Shown here: piece by piece, positions 1 through 8,140 of the stretch | Position numbering within the stretch: position 1 is the stretch's first letter | How the letters are laid out: every line of letters starts with the position of its first letter | NCBI GenBank assembly: GCA_026705765.1 | Contig: JAPPAB010000139.1 | Location: forward strand, 1-53,704 | Origin: Gemmatimonadota bacterium | GTDB taxonomy: Bacteria > Latescibacterota > UBA2968 | Direction: 5' to 3' | DNA length: 53,704 bases | Program-made: the position numbers and the translations under genes | Notes under the pieces: generated by a model | What the model was told of the DNA's origin: nothing | Seen by the model: only the letters and a program-made list of their open reading frames with translations | The model's database searches: none

Positions 1-26
1 AATAGGAGACGTTTGGCAATTGCCAT
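1..26 (-). CDS. Possible 5' end of a further leftward gene (partial)
   Basis: Just after the stop of the leftward aminotransferase, the minus strand reads a G-rich Shine-Dalgarno-like stretch, then an ATG about 11 bases past that stop that opens MAIAKRLL and runs off the window. An overlapping ATG five bases earlier would give MTWQLPNVSY in another frame. Only eight codons are visible, so neither the frame nor the function can be judged. If real, it is cotranscribed with the aminotransferase. Confidence 0.3.
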
Positions 27-36
27 GTCATCCCCC

Positions 37-1269
37 TCAGGCAGCAAACGCGCGTTTGATTTTGGCGACAGCTGTTAAAATATCGTCCATGTCTTCCCGT
101 TCTCCCAATAGCATATTTTGCAAGAACCAGACACTGGAGGCGCATATTGCTTCCACATGCGGACACGGCAAACGGCGAATCAGGTGTGGATGTCGGTCCA
201 TCACGGTTTTGAGGCCACCTTCATCGGTTAAGGGCCGCTGGTAGCCAGGTGTGCAGGGAATACCTTCGGCCTGTAAGGCCGCGATAAATTCACCGCGGTT
301 TTTCCCTCCGAATGCCTCGCTGTTGTAGCGCATCATATAGAGGTGATAGCCGTGCTGCGTGACCCAGGGATGCCATCGCGGTGGTTCCAATCCGCCAATT
401 TCGTCCAGACCCTTGCTGAGATAAGCTGCATTTTTATTGCGCAAATCGATTTGAGGTTCGAGTTTTGGCAGTCGTTTTAACAGGATGCCTGCCAGATACT
501 CAGAGGTGCGATAATTCCAGCCCAGACGGGGATATTCCCATCGCTCACCTCCAGGTCGTCGCCCCACATCACGGAATGCCCATGCCCGGTCTCTGAGGTC
601 TCGATCATTGGTGAGAAGACACCCGCCTTCGCCCGAGGTCAAGTTTTTGCTCGACTGAAAGCTGAATGCACCCACATGGCCCAAAGAACCCACTTTGCGG
701 CCTTTGTGCTCGGCGCCGTGTGCCTGAGCGCAGTCTTCGATAACTTTGAGATTGTGCTTACTTGCAATATCATTGATTGCATCCATGTCCGCCGGGTGTC
801 CCCCCAGGTGAACGGGAAGGAGCGCGACTGTCTGGTCTGTGATGGCAGCTTCGACAGCTTCGGGCGACATGGTAAAACTCACGGGATCAATATCGACCAG
901 AGCCAGAGAGCACCGCACCGAAAGGGGCGCGCTTGCAGTGGCAATAAACGTGTAGTTGGGAATGATGACTTCGCCGCCATCGACGAGGCCGTCGAGGTCG
1001 AGCGCGGCGGATAATCCGGCCGCAATAGATGTGGTTCCACTGGGCATCATCACGCCATACGCCGCATCGCAATAGGCGGCAAATGCCTGACCAAAGCGGT
1101 GTCCCACAGGGGCGGGGAGACCTTCGGTGTGACCGAGATAGACTTCTTTGAGGATGGGAACGATTTCTTCTTCCCATTCCCGCTCTGTGTTATCCGGCCA
1201 TGTCGGCCAATGAGACGCTTTGGTATCGCGCACGGGAACACCACCATCTATTGCGAGTGTTTCTGACAT
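37..1269 (-). CDS. DegT/DnrJ/EryC1/StrS family PLP-dependent aminotransferase
   Basis: A 410-residue fold-type I aminotransferase of the sugar/cyclitol family, which transfers an amino group from glutamate or glutamine to a keto-sugar or keto-cyclitol. The N-terminal LAIDGGVPVR is typical of the AHBA synthase / scyllo-inosamine-type branch. PLP site residues are visible: SGTTS around 77, the aspartate in IEDCAQAHGA (about D179) and the Schiff-base lysine in SFQSSKNLTSGEGG (about K208). The start at 1269 is supported by AAGGAG seven bases upstream on the minus strand. It is divergent from the dehydrogenase at 1402, with a 132-base promoter region between them. No nucleotide-sugar genes adjoin it here, so the substrate is open. 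Confidence 0.92.
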   Translation of the reverse strand: MSETLAIDGGVPVRDTKASHWPTWPDNTEREWEEEIVPILKEVYLGHTEGLPAPVGHRFGQAFAAYCDAAYGVMMPSGTTSIAAGLSAALDLDGLVDGGEVIIPNYTFIATASAPLSVRCSLALVDIDPVSFTMSPEAVEAAITDQTVALLPVHLGGHPADMDAINDIASKHNLKVIEDCAQAHGAEHKGRKVGSLGHVGAFSFQSSKNLTSGEGGCLLTNDRDLRDRAWAFRDVGRRPGGERWEYPRLGWNYRTSEYLAGILLKRLPKLEPQIDLRNKNAAYLSKGLDEIGGLEPPRWHPWVTQHGYHLYMMRYNSEAFGGKNRGEFIAALQAEGIPCTPGYQRPLTDEGGLKTVMDRHPHLIRRLPCPHVEAICASSVWFLQNMLLGEREDMDDILTAVAKIKRAFAA

Positions 1270-1401
1270 GTAAAGCTCCTTGTTGGATATATTGGAGACG
1301 ACGCGCCTTGACCCGTCGTCAGGCGGGATGTATATTTAATCTGTTATTCAAGGTACGATTTATAGACTGATTGTCAAGTTATCAAGAGAGGATAATCGAC
1401 G

Positions 1402-4263
1402 ATGAACCTCGCGGAAATATTGATGCAAAAAATTGAGGGTGAAGTGCGGTTTGATAAGATGTCGCGTATTCTTTATAGCACAGATGCGAGCATGTATCAA
1501 ATTGAACCCGTTGGCGTTGTTTTGCCCAAACACAAACAAGATGTTTTGCATGTCATCAACCTCGCCAATGAACACGATGCACCGCTCATCCCCCGAGGCG
1601 GCGGTACCGGGCTTGCTGGCGGTGTGGTGGGTAGCGGTATTGTGATGGATATGTCGAAATACATGAATCGCATTCTCGACTTCAATGCCGGAGAAGGTTG
1701 GGTCAGGGTCGAGCCTGGCGTGATACTCGATGAACTCAATGCATTTCTCAAACCGCACGGATTGCAATTTGCGCCCGATGTGGCGACCAGCAGCCGCGCG
1801 ACAATCGGGGGCATGGTGGCCAATAATTCGGCGGGCGCGCATTCGGTTATTTACGGCAAGACTATAGATCACGTTTTGGAACTCGATCTGGTCTTGTCCG
1901 ACGGTACAGAAATAACGGTGGGGGAGTTAGACGAGCCTGCTGTGCAACAAAAGTGCGAGCAACAAGACCTCGAAGGTCAGGCGTATCGGGAAGTGATCCG
2001 CATAGCGCGGGAGAATGCGGAAGAAATTGAGCGGCGATATCCCAAAATTTTGCGGCGGGTCGGTGGATATAATCTCGATGAATTTATCAAAAAGCAACCG
2101 TTCAATCTCGCGCGCATGGTCATTGGATCTGAGGGGACTCTGGCGACAGTTGTCGGGGCAAAACTCAGGGTAATTCCACTGCCCCAGGCAAAGGTGTTGG
2201 GCATTGTTCAATTCGACGACCTGATTGCATCTATGAAAGCCGTCGCGCCGATCCTGGAAACGGCTCCGGCCGCGGTAGAACTGATCGATAAGATGATTCT
2301 CGATCAGACCAGAGGCTCTATGGAGCTGTCCAGGATGCGTTCCTGGGTACAGGGGGATCCAGAGGCTGTGCTGGCTGTTGAATACTACGGAGAGTCAGAG
2401 GGTGAACTGGTTCCTAAGCTGGACGAACTCGAAGCGCTGTTGGACAATCAGAATCTCGAATATACTTTTTCTCGTGCTGTTTCCGATGTCGAGCAGGCCA
2501 ATGTTTGGAATGTCCGCAAGGCAGGCCTGGGTCTGCTCATGGGCGTAAAAGGCGATTCTAAACCCATTGCTTTTGTTGAAGACGCCGCTGTTCCGCCGGA
2601 GAGGCTACCCGATTATATTTCTGAGTTTGGAGCACTGGTGAAATCGCTCAACACGCGCGCGGGTTATTATGCACACGCCAGCGTGGGTTTGCTACACGTT
2701 CGGCCGATGGTCAATCTCAAAGAGGCCGACGAGATCGCCAAAATGCGATTTATCGCTGAATCCGTGCGCGATCTGGTGATGAAATACGGCGGTGCTGTGA
2801 GTGGGGAACACGGAGATGGCCTCGTTCGGAGTTGCTGGAACGAAACGTTCTTTGGCACGATGCTTTACGAGGCTTTTCGGGAGGTCAAACGCGCTTTTGA
2901 TCCCAAGGGGCTGATGAATCCCGGCAAAATTGTCGATGCGCCGATGATGACCGAAAATTTGCGTTATGGGACAGAATATCGCGCGCACGAGATAAATACC
3001 CACTTCGATTTTTCTGCCGATGGGGGACTCCACCGCGCCATTGAAATGTGCAATGGGGTGGGTGAGTGTCGCAAAAAATTGGTGGGCACGATGTGTCCGT
3101 CTTATATGGCAACGCTGGAAGAAGAGCATTCGACACGGGGGCGGGCAAACGCGCTTCGAGCGGCGATTTCGGGACGGTGGGAAGGCGGACTTACGGATCA
3201 TCGCATCAACGATGTGCTCGCGCTTTGTCTGGAATGTAAGGCATGCAAAGCCGAGTGTCCGTCCAATGTGGATATGGCGAAAATCAAGTATGAATTTAAG
3301 GCGCATTATTACGCCAAACACGGACGCCCCTTGCGGTCTATCTTATTTGGCAATGTGGAATTAATGGGCAAACTCGGATGCCTCATCGCACCTCTTGCCA
3401 ATCGTTTGTCCAGTATGGGTATTTCAAAGTGGATGATGAAGCGTCTTGGGATCGCGCCTGCACGGTCACTGCCGCCATTTGCGCGTCAGACATTTACACA
3501 CTGGTTCGCCAGTCGCAACGCGCCTCCAAAAAATAAACGCGTCGTGTTTTTTGCCGATACGTATATGACCTACAATTATCCCGAAATTGGCAAGGCAGCC
3601 ACAGCCTTGTTTGAAGCAGCGGGTTATGAGGTAATTTTGGCCGTAAAGCGATGCTGTGGTCGTCCGATGCTTTCGAGTGGCTATATCGATCGCGTAAAAG
3701 AAAACGCCCTGTTTAATATTGAAAATCTCTATCAATATACCTTACAGGGATATCCCATTGTGGGATTTGAACCGTCGTGTGTTTCGATGTTCACGGATGA
3801 ATACGGCGATTTAATTGACGATCCGCGCGTGCGTGCCGTAGCCGACAATATTTATACTTTTGAAGCGTTTGTGCAGACATTTTCCGAACAGGGCGAATTT
3901 TCCGTGCCATTTACCGATCTTAAAAAAGATATCTTGCTCCACGGCCACTGTCATCAGAAGGCTCTTTGGGGGATAGGACCGTCTGAGGCTGCGTTGGGAA
4001 TGCCCGAGGGCTTTTCCGTGACGCCCATTCAGTCGGGTTGTTGCGGCATGGCGGGTTCTTTTGGATACGAAGCCGAGCACTACGACGTGTCGCTCAAAGT
4101 GGGTGAGTCGCGGCTGCTTCAGGTGGTTCGCGACGCAGACGACACAACTGAAATTGCCGCAGCAGGGTTGTCGTGCAGGCAGCAGATCGCACACGCCACA
4201 GGGCGCACTGCCCGTCATCCTGCTGAGGTATTAGCAGATGCCCTGGACAAGGAAAATACGTAA
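1402..4263 (+). CDS. FAD-linked oxidase / 4Fe-4S / CCG-domain D-2-hydroxyacid dehydrogenase (YdiJ-like)
   Basis: A 953-residue fusion of a GlcD-like flavoprotein and a GlpC/GlcF-like iron-sulfur protein. The PCMH-type FAD domain lies at about 35-220 (PRGGGTGLAGG, GGMVANNSAG, IGSEGTLA). The FAD-oxidase C domain follows to about 520 and ends SGEHGDGLVR. Two cysteine clusters (MCNGVGECRK...MCPSY near 550, CLECKACKAECPS near 610) match a ferredoxin-type 4Fe-4S domain. Two CCG domains follow, with RCCGRP and SGCCGMAG. The domain order is that of E. coli YdiJ, an FAD/Fe-S D-2-hydroxyglutarate dehydrogenase; D-lactate or glycolate are alternative substrates. It probably passes electrons to quinone at the inner membrane. 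apt starts 16 bases downstream and probably shares the transcript. Confidence 0.93.
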   Translation: MNLAEILMQKIEGEVRFDKMSRILYSTDASMYQIEPVGVVLPKHKQDVLHVINLANEHDAPLIPRGGGTGLAGGVVGSGIVMDMSKYMNRILDFNAGEGWVRVEPGVILDELNAFLKPHGLQFAPDVATSSRATIGGMVANNSAGAHSVIYGKTIDHVLELDLVLSDGTEITVGELDEPAVQQKCEQQDLEGQAYREVIRIARENAEEIERRYPKILRRVGGYNLDEFIKKQPFNLARMVIGSEGTLATVVGAKLRVIPLPQAKVLGIVQFDDLIASMKAVAPILETAPAAVELIDKMILDQTRGSMELSRMRSWVQGDPEAVLAVEYYGESEGELVPKLDELEALLDNQNLEYTFSRAVSDVEQANVWNVRKAGLGLLMGVKGDSKPIAFVEDAAVPPERLPDYISEFGALVKSLNTRAGYYAHASVGLLHVRPMVNLKEADEIAKMRFIAESVRDLVMKYGGAVSGEHGDGLVRSCWNETFFGTMLYEAFREVKRAFDPKGLMNPGKIVDAPMMTENLRYGTEYRAHEINTHFDFSADGGLHRAIEMCNGVGECRKKLVGTMCPSYMATLEEEHSTRGRANALRAAISGRWEGGLTDHRINDVLALCLECKACKAECPSNVDMAKIKYEFKAHYYAKHGRPLRSILFGNVELMGKLGCLIAPLANRLSSMGISKWMMKRLGIAPARSLPPFARQTFTHWFASRNAPPKNKRVVFFADTYMTYNYPEIGKAATALFEAAGYEVILAVKRCCGRPMLSSGYIDRVKENALFNIENLYQYTLQGYPIVGFEPSCVSMFTDEYGDLIDDPRVRAVADNIYTFEAFVQTFSEQGEFSVPFTDLKKDILLHGHCHQKALWGIGPSEAALGMPEGFSVTPIQSGCCGMAGSFGYEAEHYDVSLKVGESRLLQVVRDADDTTEIAAAGLSCRQQIAHATGRTARHPAEVLADALDKENT

Positions 4264-4279
4264 TACACAGGAGAAAATA

Positions 4280-4792
4280 GTGGACTTAAAAGAATTTATT
4301 CGCGAGGTGCCAGACTTTCCCAAAGCGGGTATCTTGTTCAAAGATATTACGACTCTGATTGGTGATGCAGATGCGCTTCGCGCGACGATAGAACAACTTG
4401 CACACCCCTATCGCAATGGGGCTGTTGATCTCGTTGTGGGGATTGAGTCGCGTGGATTTATTTTTGGGACAGCACTCGCGCGTGAACTCGGTGTGGGATT
4501 TGTGCCGATCCGCAAACCCGGCAAGCTGCCAGCAGACGCGATTTCTGCGGAATATGAATTGGAATACGGAACAGATAGGATTGAGATTCACACAGACGCA
4601 ATCGCCAAAGGCCAAAAGGTCGCTATTGTGGATGATTTACTCGCAACCGGTGGCACAATGGCTGCTGCGTGTCAGCTTGTATCTGAACTCAAAGGAAAAA
4701 TCGTCGGTATCTCTTTTGTTATTGAATTGGACTATTTAAACGGACGCGAAAAGCTCGGGAATTGGCCCATTCACACGCTGATTCACTATTGA
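4280..4792 (+). CDS. apt: Adenine phosphoribosyltransferase
   Basis: A 170-residue purine-salvage enzyme that makes AMP from adenine and PRPP. It opens DLKEFIREVPDFPKAGI, the usual Apt N-terminus, carries GIESRGFIFG, and has the PRPP-binding loop VAIVDDLLATGGTM near residue 117. The GTG at 4280 is preferred because it gives the family's normal N-terminus and has GGAG six bases upstream. An earlier in-frame ATG at 4238 would overlap the previous gene and add an untypical leader. It is followed 15 bases later by tRNA-Arg. Confidence 0.95.
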   Translation: MDLKEFIREVPDFPKAGILFKDITTLIGDADALRATIEQLAHPYRNGAVDLVVGIESRGFIFGTALARELGVGFVPIRKPGKLPADAISAEYELEYGTDRIEIHTDAIAKGQKVAIVDDLLATGGTMAAACQLVSELKGKIVGISFVIELDYLNGREKLGNWPIHTLIHY

Positions 4793-4807
4793 CAGTATCA
4801 ATAAGGT

Positions 4808-4883
4808 GCCCCTGTAGCTCAGAGGATAGAGTAGCGGATTCCTAATCCGTTGGGCGCAGGTTCGAGTCCTGCCAGGGGCACCA
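4808..4883 (+). tRNA. tRNA-Arg (anticodon CCT), CCA encoded
   Basis: The cloverleaf folds by eye. The acceptor GCCCCTG (4808-4814) pairs with CAGGGGC (4873-4879), followed by discriminator A and an encoded CCA (4881-4883). The D-arm is GCTC/GAGT, the anticodon stem GCGGA/TCCGT encloses TTCCTAA with CCT at 4841-4843, and the T-arm GCAGG-TTCGAGT-CCTGC is standard. It reads AGG codons. Accessory-looking genes start directly after it, but no integrase and no duplicate of the tRNA 3' end were found. Confidence 0.97.
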
Positions 4884-5032
4884 ATTGTATCGTCTCGCTG
4901 GTCAAGGTGGTGTACATATCCCTTGACATTTCTTTAGACAGCGGCATGCAGCGCCCTTATTAACGCTGGACCAAAGCCTTAGACGGGCCGCAGACGAACT
5001 CAATATCAACCTCGTTAATTTGGAGGGGTAAG

Positions 5033-5278
5033 ATGGACGTATATACGTATTCAGAAGCCAGGCAAAAACTCTCCAGTGTGCTGGACAAAGCTGAGTCGTC
5101 AGGTAAGGTTCTTATACGCAGACAAGACGGCAGGATTTATGCCCTGGTGCCGGAGCGTCCCACCGGGTCACCGCTGGATGTTCCTTCAATCAAGGCAGAC
5201 ATCTCTACACAGGAAATCGTCACACTTGTCAGGCAAGAGAGAGGTAGAATAAGAGGGTGGCGTCAACGCACCCAATAA
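5033..5278 (+). CDS. Phd/YefM-family antitoxin, apparently orphan
   Basis: An 81-residue protein opening MDVYTYSEARQKLSSVLDKA, the signature of Phd/YefM antitoxins: a beta-strand then the SEAR..L..VLD helix that forms the dimeric DNA-binding fold. It is followed by KVLIRRQDGRIYALVPE. A strong GGAGGGG Shine-Dalgarno precedes the ATG. Such proteins normally neutralise a toxin encoded just downstream and repress their own promoter. The next reading frame does not resemble a Doc, YoeB or PIN toxin, so the partner is lost or unlinked. Its position right behind a tRNA gene fits a mobile or eroding accessory region. Confidence 0.8.
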   Translation: MDVYTYSEARQKLSSVLDKAESSGKVLIRRQDGRIYALVPERPTGSPLDVPSIKADISTQEIVTLVRQERGRIRGWRQRTQ

Positions 5279-5338
5279 CGCACGTCTCACGCGCATTGCG
5301 GGCTTAACTTTTGAAGGAGCAAAATATGTGGGTGACAG

Positions 5339-5707
5339 ATGGAGACAGGACACCAGGTTGTGCGATCAGCAAATGAAATCTGGTGGCGGGCTAACGATCC
5401 CGATCGGGTAGTTGAACAAGACGAAATGAAGATTGCGGAACGTGAGGACACAGAGGCCGCGGTGTTGAGGTTTCATGACATTTGTTGGGCGTTGAGAGGC
5501 AAGGGCGAGTTGGTGGGCTATGAGGGCAAAATGAATCCCGTTGTGGCTGTGACGATTGCCAGGGACATCAAGGCAGCCTTGTCGAGTTGGGCTTGTAGCT
5601 TGCGGGGAATCTTTACCGAGAACGTTACCAGGTCGCTTGTCTTTGGGCGACCAATAGGCCGTTTAGATTTTGACATGTTTTCTCCAGCGTTGAGCGTGGG
5701 AATATAG
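5339..5707 (+). CDS. Doubtful 122-residue ORF, possibly a decayed toxin slot
   Basis: This ORF occupies the position where a toxin would follow the antitoxin, but it matches no family I know and has no Shine-Dalgarno at its own start. A good ribosome site (GAAGGAG, 5313-5319) instead serves an ATG at 5326 in another frame that stops after 16 codons, as expected if the original gene has frameshifted. The translation (RRANDPDRVV-type middle, weak hydrophobic periodicity) is unconvincing. Treat it as a probable remnant or a chance ORF. The rest of 5708-5829 is AT-rich with no gene. Confidence 0.25.
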   Translation: METGHQVVRSANEIWWRANDPDRVVEQDEMKIAEREDTEAAVLRFHDICWALRGKGELVGYEGKMNPVVAVTIARDIKAALSSWACSLRGIFTENVTRSLVFGRPIGRLDFDMFSPALSVGI

Positions 5708-5829
5708 GTGTTACTGATATTAGGATGTTATTTCCCGTGTTGATGCTCGCAAGCACATTTAGCTGGATATGATTTTTCTTTCTTTAAAAAAAAATAAAAT
5801 AGCCACTAAATGGGTCAAATCTACTCCAA

Positions 5830-6633
5830 TCATTTTTCAAAAGCATCCTGATTGATATATCCCCACCTATCACCAATCTTCACAGGAGCTAAACCTTCTG
5901 AAAAAGACCCAGCAGAGTCAAATTGCGGCTGGATAACATATTGCTCTTCCTTATTGACATACCCCCACTTGTCACCAATCTTCACAGGAGCTAAACCTTC
6001 TGAAAAAGGCCAAGCAGAGTCAAATTGCGGCTGGAAAACATATTGCCCTTCCTTATTGACATACCCCCACTTGTCACCAATTTTCACACGAGCTAAACCT
6101 TCTGAAAAAGAAAAGCAGGCATCGTCAAATTGCGGCTGGAAAACATATTGCCCTTCCTTATTGATATACCCATACTTGTCACCAATTTTCACATAAGCTA
6201 AACCTTCTGAAAAATACCAGATTTCGTCAAGTTGTGGAATGATAACATATTGTCCTTCCTTATTGATATACCCCCACTTGTCACCAATTTTCACACCAGC
6301 TAAACCTTCTGAAAAAGAATAAGCACGGTCAAATTGTGGAATGATAACATATTGTCCTTCCTTATTGACATACCCCCACTTGTCACCAATTTTCACACCA
6401 GCTAAACCTTCTGAAAAAGAATAAGCACGGTCAAATTGTGGAATGATAACATATTGTCCTTCCTTATTGACATACCCCCACTTGTCACCAATTTTCACAC
6501 CAGCTAAACCTTCTGAAAAAGAATAAGCACGGTCAAATTGTGGAATGATAACATATTCTATCTCGCCCTGTTCCGCATCGGAGCTTGAAAATAGCAATGT
6601 TGAGCAAATCAGGATGTATAATAGCTTGTTCAT
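5830..6633 (-). CDS. Secreted WG-repeat protein, seven repeats
   Basis: A 267-residue protein with a signal peptide (MNKLLYILICSTLLFSSSDA) and then seven copies of a 34-residue WG repeat (pattern VKIGDKWGYVNKEGQ ... QFD.A..FSEGLA). WG repeats form beta-rich surfaces in exported or surface proteins; their ligands are mostly unknown. The start at 6633 is chosen because it has AAGGGG upstream and yields the signal peptide; a longer in-frame start at 6795 would overlap the next gene. The repeats nearest the N-terminus are identical at DNA level with period 102 (units beginning at 6299, 6401 and 6503), showing recent duplication. Confidence 0.88.
   Translation of the reverse strand: MNKLLYILICSTLLFSSSDAEQGEIEYVIIPQFDRAYSFSEGLAGVKIGDKWGYVNKEGQYVIIPQFDRAYSFSEGLAGVKIGDKWGYVNKEGQYVIIPQFDRAYSFSEGLAGVKIGDKWGYINKEGQYVIIPQLDEIWYFSEGLAYVKIGDKYGYINKEGQYVFQPQFDDACFSFSEGLARVKIGDKWGYVNKEGQYVFQPQFDSAWPFSEGLAPVKIGDKWGYVNKEEQYVIQPQFDSAGSFSEGLAPVKIGDRWGYINQDAFEK
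5838..6563 (-). repeat. 102-bp tandem repeat array inside the WG gene
   Basis: About seven 102-bp units encode the WG repeats. Those beginning at 6299 and 6401 are exact copies over the unit, and the next (6503) starts identically. Units towards the 3' end (5840-6240) have diverged, and one carries a three-base insertion giving an extra residue. The gradient suggests expansion at the 5' end of the coding region and a copy number prone to slippage. Confidence 0.9.
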
Positions 6634-6694
6634 TATACTCAACCCCTTTCTTTCAGGCTTAATAACAGACATGACTTGCGACCTCATTTGGACC

Positions 6695-7300
6695 TCACCA
6701 GGTTCTTTCCACGATGATGCGTGCTTTCGACCCGGCTCCTCCATGGTGACGCCATACCTGGGTTTCTGTGTTCTCTCCGGTAACACGGATCTCACCCGTG
6801 TTTTCGTCTCGGTAGCTACAGTCTCCCTTGTATCCCGTGCCGTTGAGCGCTGTCAATTCCACTGCATAGCTTTCTCCTGCCCACACATTCAGCGTGTAGC
6901 AGTCCCAGTCGTTGTCAATTTCTCCGGAAAATATGCTCCTGCCATCGACCTCGACCTTGATCCTATCGCCATCTTCGCACTCGTGGTCACGCACGCAAAC
7001 CTTCAGGGTTCCCGTCGAGCCTCTGATTTTCATTGAAAAGTCCTGGATGGCCTGCTCACTCACAATGCCCTGATCAGTGGTGCCCAGGCCGCCGTAGGCA
7101 TAAATCCTACCGTAGCCACTGTTCACCACCCACATGGTCGTTCCATCCGACCAGCTCCCTGTGGGGTTTCTGTTTCCTGCGGCTTTCAACGTATTGAAGT
7201 CCCTGTCCGGGATGTGGGTCATGTCTTTTGGCAATGCCAGACCTCTCAACACAAACAGTACCAATACCAGGGACAAGACGGACGTGGTGATTTTTTGCAT
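6695..7300 (-). CDS. Secreted protein with WSDGTTMW motif and a C-terminal beta-rich domain
   Basis: A 201-residue protein starting MQKITTSVLSLVLVLFVLRG, a clear signal peptide. AAGGAGAG precedes the ATG at 7300, and earlier in-frame starts lack this. After the signal comes one copy of the NPTGSWSDGTTMWVV...IYAY motif, which usually occurs as tandem repeats in secreted bacterial beta-propeller-like proteins; one copy alone suggests a shortened array. The last 120 residues carry VCVRDHECEDGDRIKVEVDG...IFSG, a compact beta-sandwich-type domain with paired cysteines. It is secreted, possibly carbohydrate- or metal-binding; no enzymatic residues are evident. It is on the same strand as the WG gene, 61 bases upstream of it. 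Confidence 0.75.
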   Translation of the reverse strand: MQKITTSVLSLVLVLFVLRGLALPKDMTHIPDRDFNTLKAAGNRNPTGSWSDGTTMWVVNSGYGRIYAYGGLGTTDQGIVSEQAIQDFSMKIRGSTGTLKVCVRDHECEDGDRIKVEVDGRSIFSGEIDNDWDCYTLNVWAGESYAVELTALNGTGYKGDCSYRDENTGEIRVTGENTETQVWRHHGGAGSKARIIVERTW

Positions 7301-7348
7301 GACTCTCTCCTTTGGTTGGGTGGACTGGCGCGACAATAGCGGGTTTGT

Positions 7349-7900
7349 TTAGCCTTTATGAAAGGCATTCACAAAGATTAAAAAATCATCGAATTCAATA
7401 GCACCATCCCCATCCAAATCGTAGCGGGCATCATAGCCAGGATCGCCTTGTCGAGAGCCGAAAGTTACGACAAATAGCAGAAAGTCGGCAAAGTCCACTA
7501 CCCCGTTGCCATCAAAATCAGGTGAGGGCGGTTGCGGTGGTTGTGGTGGTTGTGGTGGTGGTTGTGGTGGTGGTTGTGGTGGTGGTTGTGGTGGTGGCGT
7601 TCCCCCCGTTAATGGTGGCGCATCTTCTGAGATATTGCACAGCACCACAACCCCATCTTCCATCCCTAACGCGAGCCGTTGCCCGTGGGGTGAAAAGGCG
7701 ACAGAATAGACAGCGCCCTCTGGCAATCCTCCAGGCAGGGCAATGCTGTCTCGTGTTGCCACATCCCACACTTTTATTTTTGTGTCGTTGCGGAATCCGG
7801 CCCCGCCAGTAGCGAGTTTTGAACCATCGCGCGAGACCGCGACACTACGGATAAACATTTCTGCTATTTCCCAAACAGATACCTGGCGGCTTTCTAACAA
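7349..7900 (-). pseudogene. 5'-truncated WD40 protein with Pro/Gln linker and dockerin-like C-terminus
   Basis: The 183-residue frame opens inside a WD40 propeller: two blades are recognisable (SVAVSRDGSKLATGG...IKVWDVAT and VYSVAFSPHGQRLALG). A low-complexity (PPPQ)n linker follows, then two calcium-loop motifs (DFDGNGVVDFADF and YDLDGDGAIEFDDF), a dockerin/EF-hand-like C-terminal module of a kind common in secreted proteins. A propeller needs about seven blades and a signal peptide, and both are missing. An in-frame TAG sits at 7904-7906, just upstream of the only possible start, a TTG at 7900. I read this as the 3' remnant of a larger secreted WD40 gene; a TTG-started short protein is the alternative. 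Confidence 0.6.
7510..7602. repeat. GGT-rich microsatellite encoding the Pro/Gln linker
   Basis: A plus-strand run of GGTTGTGGTGGT-type units, read on the minus strand as PPQPPPQ repeats joining the WD40 blades to the dockerin-like module. It is a likely slippage site and opens long spurious frames on both strands. Confidence 0.85.
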
Positions 7901-7912
7901 CTCCTAAGGGAC

Positions 7913-8140
7913 CTACCAAAACGGATCAACTCCATATATATCATAGAGATTGCCGTCGAATCTAAACCTACAAATTAGATCGAGACGGCGACTTTCAAAC
8001 GGCACATCGTAGATGGTTATGGTATTTTCGTCATTGCGCTCCCACTTCAATCCCGCCATAGATTTCACGCGATTCTCAACTTCACCTATTGCCATCTCCA
8101 TTTTTAATCCAAAGGGATATTTTTCTGGTGGTAAAATCAC
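7913..8140 (-). CDS. Small protein of unknown function
   Basis: A 75-residue frame starting at a GTG (8140) with AGGAGAC five bases upstream, a convincing ribosome site. It is acidic-to-neutral and has no signal peptide. A helix (GEVENRVKSMAGL) is followed by alternating strands (TITIYDVPF, RRLDLICRFRFDG, YDIYGVDPFW), which looks like a compact alpha/beta domain and recalls small immunity-type proteins. No family is recognised. It is the first gene of the leftward accessory group and ends 12 bases before the WD40 remnant. Confidence 0.55.
   Translation of the reverse strand: MILPPEKYPFGLKMEMAIGEVENRVKSMAGLKWERNDENTITIYDVPFESRRLDLICRFRFDGNLYDIYGVDPFW

Noticed and set aside
2852-2859. TTGGCACG resembling a sigma-54 -24 box
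   Set aside because: It lies inside a coding region and the -12 position lacks GC, so the promoter is incomplete.
2692-3321. 209-residue minus-strand ORF inside the FAD/Fe-S dehydrogenase gene
   Set aside because: It is a shadow of a fully motif-supported gene on the plus strand, with low-complexity translation and no ribosome site.
4860-4883. tRNA 3' end as an attB site with a matching attR downstream
   Set aside because: I looked for a second copy of the tRNA 3' end up to about 8.6 kb and saw none, and there is no integrase.
5838-6563. CRISPR array suspected from regular 102-bp repeats
   Set aside because: There are no unique spacers, the repeats are contiguous and coding (WG repeats), and no cas genes are nearby.
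7506-7812. Plus- and minus-strand ORFs rich in valine, glycine or threonine runs
   Set aside because: Artefacts of the GGT microsatellite that encodes the Pro/Gln linker.
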